64,000 nucleotides of DNA from VGBV01 sp963813725 (lineage in GTDB: Bacteria; Actinomycetota; Thermoleophilia; Solirubrobacterales; 70-9). Under the pieces are notes generated by a model. It did no database searches. It worked only from the letters and a program-made list of their open reading frames with translations, and was not told the DNA's origin. The stretch is from NCBI GenBank assembly GCA_963813725.1, contig CAWFAI010000015.1, positions 131,722 to 195,721 of the forward strand, in the 5' to 3' direction. The position numbers were made by a program, and so were the translations under genes. Positions 54,808 through 63,160 of this stretch are shown here, piece after piece. The first letter of the stretch is position 1; the number at the start of each line of letters is the position of its first letter.

Positions 54808-55167
54808 GTGCCCCCGAGGCCGAGATTGTCCTTCCTCCTGACCTGTCCAAACTGCGGCGAGCGCGAGGTCACCGACTTCTCGTTCGGCGGCGAGATCGTG
54901 CCGCGGCCGAAGCAGAAGCCCTCCGAGCGCGAGCTCAACGCCTACAACTACTTCCGCCGCAACGTCGCCGGCGTGCAGCGCGAGTGGTGGTATCACCGCT
55001 CGGGCTGCCGCGAGTGGTTCCAGGCCGAGCGCGACACCACCACCAACGAGGTCAAGTGGGTCGGGCTGCCGGGCGAGGGCGCCGATGGCGCCGGCGCGAC
55101 GGCGCATGGGCCCAAGGGGACCGGCGCGCAGGGGATCGGCGGCGCCCAGGGGATGGGCGGCCCGTGA
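54808..55167 (+). CDS. soxD: Sarcosine oxidase / N-methylglutamate dehydrogenase delta-type subunit
   Basis: 119 residues from GTG 54808. The zinc-ribbon Cys pair CPNCG lies near the N-terminus, followed by GEIVPRPKQKPSERELNAYN, YYHRSGCREWF-like segment (REWWYHRSGCREWFQAERDT) and TTTNEVKWVG; these define the SoxD family. The tail is Gly/Ala-rich and longer than usual. It is the structural zinc subunit of the heterotetramer. In the N-methylglutamate pathway the equivalent is MgdB. First gene of the plus operon, coupled to the alpha subunit by GTGA; probably leaderless. Confidence 0.88.
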   Translation: MPPRPRLSFLLTCPNCGEREVTDFSFGGEIVPRPKQKPSERELNAYNYFRRNVAGVQREWWYHRSGCREWFQAERDTTTNEVKWVGLPGEGADGAGATAHGPKGTGAQGIGGAQGMGGP

Positions 55168-58043
55168 GCGAGCGCCTCCCCCCCAGCCCCGGCGAGCGCA
55201 TCAACCGCTCAAAGACGGTCAGCTTCAGCTTCGACGGCAAGAGCGTGGATGCGTTCGAGGGCGACACGATCGGCTCGGCGCTGCACGCGTCAGGGCGCAA
55301 GGTGCTCTCGCGCAGCTTCAAGTACCACCGCCCGCGCGGGCTGCTCTGCTGCGCGGGCCAATGCCCCAACTGCCTGGTCGAGGTGGACGGCTGGCCGGGC
55401 GTCCGCGCCTGCACCGAGCCGGTGAAGGAGGGCATGCGCGTGAAGCACATGAACGCCACCCCCTCGCTGGACTTCGACGCGATGCGGGCCACCGACATCT
55501 TCGGCACCCGCTTCACCCCTCCGGGCTTCTACTACAAGACCTTCATCCGGCCGCGGCGGCTGTGGCCGCTGTACGAGAAGGTGCTCCGCAACGCGGCGGG
55601 TCTGGGAAAGGTCGCGCGCACCCAAGAGCATCGCAAGTGGCGCACCGAGTACCGCCGCCGCCACGCCGACGTGCTGGTGATCGGCGGAGGCCTGGCGGGG
55701 TTGAGCGCGGCCCTGCGCGCCGCCGAGATGGGGGCCGACGTGGTCCTGGCCGACGACGGCCCCGAGCTGGGCGGCACCCAGCTCGCGACGGCCGAGGCCG
55801 GGTCCGCCCAGGAGCTGGGCGAACAAGCGGTGGCGGCCGGAGTCGAGGTGCTGGCGCCGGCGGCGGCGCTCGGGTTCTTCGATGGCATCGTCCCGGTCTG
55901 GCAGGGCAGCACCCTGCACCAGGTCCGCGCCGAGCGCCACATCGCGGCGACCGGGTCGATCGAGCAGCCGCTGATGTTCGACGGCAACGACCTTCCGGGA
56001 GTGATGCTGAGCTCTGGCGCTCAGCGGCTCGCGAGCCTCTATGGCGTGCGCCCCGGCAGCGCTGCGGTGGTCGCCACCGTCGGCGACCGGGGGCTCGAGG
56101 CCGCACTTGCCCTGCACGCGGCGGGCGTTGCGATCAGGGCGGTCGCCGACGCGCGCCCGGACGGCGCCAGCGAGGAGCTGGCGACGCGCCTCGAGTGGGA
56201 GGGCATCACCCACATGACCGGGACTGCGGTGGTCCGTGCCTTCGGCCGCAAGCAGGTGAAGGGCGTCGTCGTGGCGCCGCTGGACGGCGACGGGCGGCCG
56301 GACCCCGACTCCGAGCGCGGGCTCGACTGCGATTTGGTCGCCGTCTCGGGCGGGACCGTGCCCGCGACCTCGCTGCTCCTGCAGGCGGGCGCCAAAGCCC
56401 GGTGGGACAGCGGCGCCGGGGCCTACGTGCCCGACCGCACACCGGAGGGCATCTACGCCGCCGGCGCGGTCGCCGGACACGAGTCCTCGGCCTCCCAGGC
56501 CCGGGCCTCGGGCGCGGTGGCGGGCGCAGAGGCCGCGCTGTCGCTGGAGCTGGGCGGCCCCGAGGACCGCTCGCGCCTGGAGGCCGACCGTTCGGCGCTC
56601 GGCGCCGACCCCGCTCCCTCCCAGGCCGTGCCCCCGCCGGGCGCGGGAAAGAACGGCAAGTGCTTCGCCTGCCTGTGCGAGGACGTTACCACCAAGGACA
56701 TCACCTACTCGGTCGAGGAGGGCTATGACTCGATCGAGCTCTCCAAGCGCTACACGACCCTGACCATGGGCCCCTGCCAGGGTCGCATGTGCCAGCTCTC
56801 CTCGATCCGCAAGATGGCCGAGGACACGGGCACCCCTGTCGCCGAGGTCGGCCTCACGACCGCGCGGCCGCCATGGTCGAGCGTGCCTATGGGCGCGATG
56901 GCGGGACGCCCGTTCGAGCCGGCCAAGCGCTCGGCCGTCCATGGCCGCCACCGCGAGCTGGGCGGAAACGTGATGTGGGCAGGCGACTGGCGCCGTCCAT
57001 ACGACTACGGCGACCCGCACGCCGAGACCATGGCCGTGCACGAGGGCGCCGGCCTGATCGACGTCTCCACGCTGGGCAAGCTGATGGTCCGGGGCCCGGA
57101 CGCCGGTGAGTTCCTGAACCTTCTCTATCCCAACCGCTTCGACAACCTGAAGCCGGGCCGCATCCGCTACGGGGTGCTCGGCGACGACGCCGGACGCATC
57201 ACCGATGACGGCACGCTCTGCCGCCTGGACGACGAGACCTTCTACGTCACGACAACCTCGAGCGGCGCCGACGCCGTCGAGGCCTGGTTCGCCTGGTGGC
57301 TGGCCGAGTGGAACCTCGACGTCCACCTGACCGACGTCAGCCAGGGGCTCTCGGCCTTCAACCTGGCCGGGCCGAAGGCGCGCGAGATCCTCTCGGGTCT
57401 GACCGAGCTGGACTGCAGCAACGACGCCTTCGCCTACCTCGACGGCAAGCGTGCCCACGTCGCCGGGGTGCCCTGTCTGCTGCTGCGGATCGGGTTCGTG
57501 GGCGAGCTGGGCTACGAGCTGCACTGCCCGGGGTCGCTGGCGCTGCACCTGTGGGACGCGCTCAGCGAGGCGGGCGAGCCGCACGCGATCAAGCCGTTCG
57601 GCCTGGAGCCCCAGCGCGTGCTGCGGCTGCAGAAGCTCCACATCCTGGTCGGCCAGGACACCGACGCCGAGTCGAACCCGCTGGAGGCCGCGATGCCATG
57701 GATCGTCAAGTTCGACAAGGAGCAGGACTTCATCGGCCGCTGGGCGCTGGAAGCCGTCTCCGAGCGCGGCGAGGAGAACAAGCTCGTCGGGTTCACCCTC
57801 GACAACGGCGCGGTGCCGACCGAGGGCGCGGCCATCGTCGGCGACGGCGAGAAGCCTGTCGGCCGGGTCACCTCATCGCGCTTCTCGCCCTTGTTGAAGC
57901 GAACGATCGGCATGGCCTGGGTCCCCGCCGCGCTTGGCGAAGACGGAGCCACGATCACGATCGCCGACGAGGGCAAGCGGCTGAGCGCCCAGGTGCAGAC
58001 GGCGCCCTTCTATGACCCCGACCAGGAGAAGCTGCGCGGATGA
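55164..58043 (+). CDS. soxA: Sarcosine oxidase / N-methylglutamate dehydrogenase alpha-type subunit with two Fe-S motifs
   Basis: 959 residues, intact. An N-terminal Fer2-type domain has C-x4-C-x2-C-x12-C (CCAGQCPNC ... RAC, about 68-90). An FAD/NAD Rossmann domain follows (VLVIGGGLAGLSAALRAAEMG, GIYAAGAVAGHESSASQARA), then a BFD-like domain with CFACLCED and GPCQGRMC (about 500-545), then the GcvT/THF-binding half (GLIDVSTLGKLMVRGPDAGE, RIGFVGELGYELHCPG). Classical aerobic SoxA has lost the cysteines in both small domains. Their presence suggests a dehydrogenase that passes electrons onward through Fe-S clusters. It transfers the oxidised methyl group to THF. Confidence 0.9.
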   Translation: MSERLPPSPGERINRSKTVSFSFDGKSVDAFEGDTIGSALHASGRKVLSRSFKYHRPRGLLCCAGQCPNCLVEVDGWPGVRACTEPVKEGMRVKHMNATPSLDFDAMRATDIFGTRFTPPGFYYKTFIRPRRLWPLYEKVLRNAAGLGKVARTQEHRKWRTEYRRRHADVLVIGGGLAGLSAALRAAEMGADVVLADDGPELGGTQLATAEAGSAQELGEQAVAAGVEVLAPAAALGFFDGIVPVWQGSTLHQVRAERHIAATGSIEQPLMFDGNDLPGVMLSSGAQRLASLYGVRPGSAAVVATVGDRGLEAALALHAAGVAIRAVADARPDGASEELATRLEWEGITHMTGTAVVRAFGRKQVKGVVVAPLDGDGRPDPDSERGLDCDLVAVSGGTVPATSLLLQAGAKARWDSGAGAYVPDRTPEGIYAAGAVAGHESSASQARASGAVAGAEAALSLELGGPEDRSRLEADRSALGADPAPSQAVPPPGAGKNGKCFACLCEDVTTKDITYSVEEGYDSIELSKRYTTLTMGPCQGRMCQLSSIRKMAEDTGTPVAEVGLTTARPPWSSVPMGAMAGRPFEPAKRSAVHGRHRELGGNVMWAGDWRRPYDYGDPHAETMAVHEGAGLIDVSTLGKLMVRGPDAGEFLNLLYPNRFDNLKPGRIRYGVLGDDAGRITDDGTLCRLDDETFYVTTTSSGADAVEAWFAWWLAEWNLDVHLTDVSQGLSAFNLAGPKAREILSGLTELDCSNDAFAYLDGKRAHVAGVPCLLLRIGFVGELGYELHCPGSLALHLWDALSEAGEPHAIKPFGLEPQRVLRLQKLHILVGQDTDAESNPLEAAMPWIVKFDKEQDFIGRWALEAVSERGEENKLVGFTLDNGAVPTEGAAIVGDGEKPVGRVTSSRFSPLLKRTIGMAWVPAALGEDGATITIADEGKRLSAQVQTAPFYDPDQEKLRG

Positions 58044-58070
58044 GGCGGTTTCCCGGATGAGGGCTCGCTG

Positions 58071-58820
58071 ATGAGCTTCGAGTTCCTGGCTCCCGATACG
58101 ACCGGCCCCGTGGCCGGCGGGCCGCCGCCGCCCCAGCGCAGCCCCATCGAGTGGGCCCACCTGGACGCGGGCGCCCGCCTTGCCGAGCGCGCCGGCTGGC
58201 AGGTCGTGGGCGACTACGGCGACGCCGAGCGCGAGCAAGCGGTCTGCCGCGCGGCGGTCGGGGTGGCCGACCTTTCCTGCCTCGGCAAGCTCGAGCTGCA
58301 GGCCGACCACGACGCGACCGCCGGCATCGTCTCCGCCCTCGCCGGTGGCACGACCCTGGAGCTGGGCCGGGCGGCACACCACGACGGCACCTGGTGGTGC
58401 CCGATGACGGCGGGGCGAGTGCTCGCCGTGACCCAGCCGGAGCGCACTGCCGGCGTCAGGGACGCCCTCGAGGACGAGGCCGGCCGGGCCCGCTTCGCAT
58501 CGGTGACCGAGCTGACCTCGGCCTGGGGCTCGAACGCCGTCGTCGGCCCGCTCGCCAGGGAGACCTTCGCCCGCGCGACGGCGCTTGACATGCGCGCGGC
58601 CCGCTTCCCCGAGGGTGGCTTCGCCCCGGTCTCGGTCGCCCGCACCCCCGGGCTCGTTCTGCGCGAGGGCGGCGACCGCTTCCTGCACCTCTTCGGCGCC
58701 GGCTATGCCCAGTACAACTGGGCCGTGTTCGTCGACGCCGCCAAGAGCCTGGGCGGCCGGGCGGTCGGGCTCGACGCGCTCGGCGCGGCGGAGCACGAGG
58801 GGGTGGCAGCGCGTGCTTGA
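58071..58820 (+). CDS. soxG: Sarcosine oxidase / N-methylglutamate dehydrogenase gamma-type subunit
   Basis: 249 residues from ATG 58071. AVGVADLSCLGKLELQAD and TSAWGSNAVVGPLARETFAR resemble the GcvT-like fold of SoxG/MgdD. The C-terminal GGDRFLHLFGAGYAQYNWAV is typical of the subunit. It lies between the alpha and beta genes and overlaps the beta start. It probably completes the THF-side cavity of the complex. SoxG is poorly conserved, so context carries weight. Confidence 0.8.
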   Translation: MSFEFLAPDTTGPVAGGPPPPQRSPIEWAHLDAGARLAERAGWQVVGDYGDAEREQAVCRAAVGVADLSCLGKLELQADHDATAGIVSALAGGTTLELGRAAHHDGTWWCPMTAGRVLAVTQPERTAGVRDALEDEAGRARFASVTELTSAWGSNAVVGPLARETFARATALDMRAARFPEGGFAPVSVARTPGLVLREGGDRFLHLFGAGYAQYNWAVFVDAAKSLGGRAVGLDALGAAEHEGVAARA

Positions 58821-60030
58821 CATCTTCCGCAAGCGGCGCATGTGGCGCAAGACGCCCGAACTGAAGGATCGCTACGAGGTGGTGATCGTCGGCGGCGGGT
58901 CACACGGGCTCGCGATCGCCTACTACCTGGCCCGCGATCACGGCATCACCGACGTCGCGATCCTGGAGAAGAGCTACATCGGCTCGGGCGCGGCCGGGCG
59001 CAACACCACGATCCTGCGCTCCAACTACAAGACGCCCGAGGGCGCTCGCTTCTACGACGCCTCGGTGAAGCTGTACGAGCGCCTCGGCGCCGAGCTCAAC
59101 TTCAACCTCCTCTTCAGCCAGGAGGGGCACCTGACCCTGGCCCACACCGACCGCGCCATGTTCGTGATGGCCGAGCGCGCCGAGGTGAACCAGCTCGAGG
59201 GAATCGACTCGAAGGTGATCGGCCCGGACGAGATCGCGAAGCTGGCGCCGGCGATGTCGCTTGCGCCCGACGCGGTGCACCCGGTCATGGGGGCGCTCTA
59301 CCACCCCCCCGGCGGGATCATCCGCCACGACGCCGTCGTCTGGGGCCTGGCGCGGGGCGCCGACCGCGGCGGCGCCGAGATCCACCCCTACACCGAGGTG
59401 GCGGGGATCGAGCGCTCGAACGGCCGCGCGACCGGCGTCGCCCTCGCCGACGGCCGCCGGATCCAGGCGGAACACGTCGTCAGCGCCACCGCGGGGTGGA
59501 GCTCGACGATCTCCCAGATGGCCGGCGTCGAGCTGCCGATCACCACACACATCCTGCAGGCGTTCGTGACCGAGCCGCTGAAGCCCCTGCTCGACATCGT
59601 GATCGTGAGCTCGCAGATGCACGTGTACATCTCGCAGACCGACCGCGGCGAGTTCCTGATCGGCGCCGAGATCGAGCCGTGGACCACCTACCGCCAGCAG
59701 GGCACGCTCAACTTCATCCAGGAGGCATCGCGGCACTCGCTGGAGCTGTTCCCCCAGCTCGAGAAGGCGCGCATCCTGCGCAGCTGGGCCGGCCTCTGCG
59801 ACATCAGCCCCGATTTCAGCCCGATCCTCGGCGTCACCGAGGTCGACGGCTTCACCATCAGCGCGGGCTGGGGCACCTACGGCTTCAAGGCGGCCCCCAT
59901 CGTCGGCAAGACGATGGCCGAGCTCGTCGCCACGGGCAAGACGCCCGGCCTGATCGAGCCGTTCGGGCTCGAGCGCTTCTACCGCGACCGCCTGGTCTCC
60001 GAGCTCGGGGCCGCGGCGGTCTCCCACTGA
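58813..60030 (+). CDS. soxB: Sarcosine oxidase / N-methylglutamate dehydrogenase beta-type subunit
   Basis: 405 residues from GTG 58813, overlapping the gamma stop by 8 bases. MWRKTPELKDRYEVVIVGGG is the diagnostic SoxB N-terminus, and GSGAAGRNTTILRSNYKTPE lines the flavin. RHDAVVWGLARGADRG holds the His that carries covalent FMN in heterotetrameric sarcosine oxidase. ISAGWGTYGFKAAPIVGKTM is the C-terminal FAD contact. It performs the amine oxidation. MgdA of N-methylglutamate dehydrogenase is the same family. The gene order delta-alpha-gamma-beta differs from the usual beta-delta-alpha-gamma. Confidence 0.92.
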   Translation: MLDIFRKRRMWRKTPELKDRYEVVIVGGGSHGLAIAYYLARDHGITDVAILEKSYIGSGAAGRNTTILRSNYKTPEGARFYDASVKLYERLGAELNFNLLFSQEGHLTLAHTDRAMFVMAERAEVNQLEGIDSKVIGPDEIAKLAPAMSLAPDAVHPVMGALYHPPGGIIRHDAVVWGLARGADRGGAEIHPYTEVAGIERSNGRATGVALADGRRIQAEHVVSATAGWSSTISQMAGVELPITTHILQAFVTEPLKPLLDIVIVSSQMHVYISQTDRGEFLIGAEIEPWTTYRQQGTLNFIQEASRHSLELFPQLEKARILRSWAGLCDISPDFSPILGVTEVDGFTISAGWGTYGFKAAPIVGKTMAELVATGKTPGLIEPFGLERFYRDRLVSELGAAAVSH

Positions 60031-60088
60031 GGCACACCACGCAAGACCAAACGCACTGCACACCAACGAAGAGGAGTAGATCGGACCG

Positions 60089-61767
60089 ATGAAGAGCAGC
60101 CTCGAGATCGCCCAACAGGCGGAGATGCAGCCGATCGACGCGATCGGCGAGCGGCTGGGCCTGGAACCCGAAGAGGTCGAGCCCTACGGGCGCTACAAGG
60201 CCAAGATCTCGCTCGACGCCATCGACCGCCTTTCAGAGCGGCCGAACGCGAAGCTCGTCTGCGTCGCCGGGATGACTCCGACCAAGGCGGGCGAGGGCAA
60301 GACCACCACCTCGGTCGCCCTGACCGAGGGGATGGGCTACATCGGCAAGGACCCGGTGCTCTGCCTGCGCGAGCCCTCGCTGGGGCCGGTCTTCGGGATC
60401 AAAGGCGGAGCGGCCGGAGGCGGCTTCGCCCAGGTGGTGCCGATGGAGGACCTGAACCTGCACTTCACCGGCGACATCCACGCGATCGGGGCCGCCAACA
60501 ACCTGCTCGCGGCGATGCTCGACGCCTCGATCCTGCACGGCAACCCGCACCACGTCGACGCCCTGCAGGTCACCTGGAAGCGGGCTGTGGACATGAACGA
60601 CCGCGCGCTGCGCCAGGTCGCGCTGGGCCTGGGCGGCCCGACCAACGGCTACCCGCGCGAGAGCGGCTTCGACATCACGGCCGCCTCGGAGGTGATGGCG
60701 GTGCTGGCCGTCGCCCGCGACGTCCACGATCTTCGCCGCCGCCTGGGCGCGGTCACCGTCGCCTACTCCCGCGACGGCAACCCGGTCACCGCCGACGATC
60801 TGCAGGCCGCGGGTGCGATGACGGTGCTGCTGAAGGACGCGATCAAGCCCAACCTGATCCAGACGCTGGAGGGGCAGCCCTGCCTGATGCACGCCGGGCC
60901 CTTCGCCAACATCGCGCACGGCAACTCCTCGCTGATCGCCGACCTGATGGGGCAGAAGCTGGGCGAGTACGTGATCACCGAGTCCGGCTTCGGCTCGGAC
61001 ATGGGCATGGAGAAGTTCTTCGACATCGTCTGCCGCGCCGGCGGCATCAGCCCCGACGCGGTGGTGCTGGTCTCCACCGTTCGCGCCCTCAAGCACCACG
61101 GCGGCCTGGACTCCACCGACGGGGCATCGGCCAAGGAGCAGCTCGCGGCCGTGGAGAAGGGAATGGCCAACCTCAATCGCCACCTGGGGATAATCAAGGA
61201 GTTCGGGGTTCCGGCGGTGGTCGCGGTCAACCGCCGGCCCGAGGACACCGACGAGGAGGTCGAGCTGGTGACCAAGCTGGCTGGGGAGGGCGGCGCCTTC
61301 GCGGCCGCGGTCAGCGACGGCTTCGCCCAGGGCGGCAAGGGGGTCGCCGACCTCGCCGAGGCCGTGGTCGCCGCCTGCGACCAGCCCAACGACTTCGGCC
61401 TCCTCTACGAGGACGGCGCGCTCGATCAAGTCCAAGATCGAGACGATCGGCGAGCGCGTCTATGGCGCCGACGAGGTCGTCTACTACCTCGAGGCCGAGC
61501 GCAAGATCGAGCAGTTCTCCGACCAGGGCCTGGCGGAGCTGCCGGTCTGCATGGCGAAGACGCCCGCTGTCGCTGTCGGCGGACCCCGAGCTGCTGGGAG
61601 CGCCCACCGGCTTCCAGCTGCCGGTGCGTGACGTCCGGGCATACACGGGCGCCGGCTGGCTGGTGCCGCTGTGCGGGGCGATCCAGCAGATGCCCGGGCT
61701 CGGCAAGACGCCGGCGGCCTTCAACGTCGACATCGACGCCGAGGGACGCACCGTCGGGCTGTTCTAG
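60089..61767 (+). CDS. fhs: Formate-tetrahydrofolate ligase (two frame breaks)
   Basis: Start ATG 60089 after a GAGGAG site. The ATP-binding loop is in TPTKAGEGKTTTSVALTEG; LREPSLGPVFGIKGGAAGGG, LNLHFTGDIHAIGAANNLL and MHAGPFANIAHGNSSLIADL are family hallmarks. Slips near 61425 and 61570 are bridged to reach MPGLGKTPAAFNVDIDAEG at 61767. About 559 residues, the normal length. It interconverts formyl-THF with formate and ATP. Behind the THF-linked dehydrogenase it should run toward formate with ATP gain, feeding the NAD-formate dehydrogenase at 47880-49081. Confidence 0.93.
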
Positions 61768-62374
61768 ATGGCCGGCTCCGGAGGAACTAGGGCCGGGGTC
61801 GCTGACCGCCAGTTGCGGGAGGTGCTTGCCGAGCTTGGTTCGACCACCGAGCCGGCGGCGGCGGGCGTCGCCACGGCCCTGAGTTGCGCGCTCGCCGCCT
61901 CGCTCGTCGAGCTCTCCGCCGAGCTCGCCGCCGTGCGTCTGGCCGAGGACAACGAGCATCCGGACCCCGAGGGCGCGGCGCGAATGCGGTCGCTGTCCTC
62001 TAGGGCGGGCGAGCTCCGCGCGCGCCTGCTGGAGGCGGCGGACGAGGACGTCGTGGCCTACGCCCAGGTCGCTCGGGCGGACGACGCCGAGGCCCGTGAC
62101 ACCGCGCTCGCCGCGGCCGCCGACCCGCCGCTGGCGATCGCCGAGTGCGCCGCCGAGGTCGCCGAGGCGGCTGCCGAGACCGCTGCCCGCGCCCGCCCCT
62201 GGGCCTTCGGCGCCGACGCCGCCGTCGCCGCCGATCTGGCCGCCGCGGCCGCGCGAGGCGCCGCCCAGCTGGTCGACGCCAACCTCGGCTCCGGCTCCGA
62301 TGACCCGCGCGTCGCGCGCGCCCGCGAGTCGGCCGAGCGTGCCTCCGGCGCACCTCGGGACCGCCGAAGGTTAG
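61768..62374 (+). CDS. fchA: Methenyl-THF cyclohydrolase / cyclodeaminase family (FchA-like, one frame break)
   Basis: Begins directly after the fhs stop. About 202 residues, mostly helical: REVLAELGSTTEPAAAGVAT, ALSCALAASLVELSAELA and LLEAADEDVVAYAQVARAD fit the FTCD-C/FchA family. A slip near 62350 restores the TAG at 62372. FchA hydrolyses methenyl-THF to formyl-THF. It fills the step between the dehydrogenase product and Fhs. No methylene-THF dehydrogenase (folD/mtdA) is in the window. Confidence 0.82.
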
Positions 62375-62383
62375 GCTCGCCCC

Positions 62384-63151
62384 GTGTCGCGGTCATCCCT
62401 CGTCGATGTGACCGAAACCGCGCTGCGGGAACGGCTCGCGCCCGGTCGCGCCCGCCCGGGCGACCGCCTTCCTCCCGAGCAGGAGCTCGCCGAGGAGCTG
62501 AGCGTCTCGCGAGGCACGCTGCGGCTGGCGCTCGAGCGGCTGGAGTCAAACGGCGAGATCGTCCGCCGGCAGGGCAGCGGCACCTTCGTCGGCCGCGTGG
62601 CGCTGCCGGCGGCCTTCAGCGCGGGACTCGAGGTGCTGGAGTCCTACGCCTCGCTGGCCCGCCGCCAGGGCAAGCGCCTGACCACCCGCAACCTGGAGAT
62701 CGAGCAGGCCCGCGTGCCAGGCTTCGTCGCCGAGGCGCTCGAGCTGCGCCGCGGGACGCGGGCCCCGCTGATCCAGCGGACGCTGCTGGCCGACGGCACG
62801 GTCGCGGCCTACATGCGCGACGTGGTCCACCCCGAGCACGAGCTGCCGCCGGCCGAGGAGCTTCGGGAGGCGCTGGAGTCGGGCAAGATGGTCCTCGATG
62901 TGCTGGTCGAGCGCGGGGACCCGATCGCCTTCGCCCGCACCCAGGTCCGCCCCCGCCTGGTCGAACCCGGGGACCGCGTCGGCGATGCCCTCGGGGTCAC
63001 GCGGGTCACCGCAGCCCTCGAGCTGGCCGAGCTGCTGCAGGCCCCGGGAGGCGTCGCGGTCCAGTATTCGATCAACGTCTTCGCGCCTGGGTCCGTCGAC
63101 CTCCATGTGATCAGGGGGATGGCAGGCGGCGACCGCTCCCCAGCCGGCTGA
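62384..63151 (+). CDS. GntR-family (HutC/UTRA type) regulator
   Basis: 255 residues from GTG 62384, intact, 9 bases after fchA. The N-terminal winged HTH is RPGDRLPPEQELAEELSVSR with RLESNGEIVRRQGSGTFVG. The C-terminal UTRA ligand domain has GTRAPLIQRTLLADGTVAAY and AVQYSINVFAPGSVDLHVIR. It is in the operon of N-methyl/C1 genes and is their likely local regulator, with the dyads at 54785-54803 or 53489-53571 as possible sites. The ligand may be an N-methylated or gamma-glutamyl amine; inferred. Confidence 0.88.
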   Translation: MSRSSLVDVTETALRERLAPGRARPGDRLPPEQELAEELSVSRGTLRLALERLESNGEIVRRQGSGTFVGRVALPAAFSAGLEVLESYASLARRQGKRLTTRNLEIEQARVPGFVAEALELRRGTRAPLIQRTLLADGTVAAYMRDVVHPEHELPPAEELREALESGKMVLDVLVERGDPIAFARTQVRPRLVEPGDRVGDALGVTRVTAALELAELLQAPGGVAVQYSINVFAPGSVDLHVIRGMAGGDRSPAG

Positions 63152-63160
63152 GCGGCGGCG

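Noticed and set aside
55290..57641. A 783-residue minus-strand open frame
   Set aside because: Antisense to soxA, no recognisable domain, compositionally a shadow.
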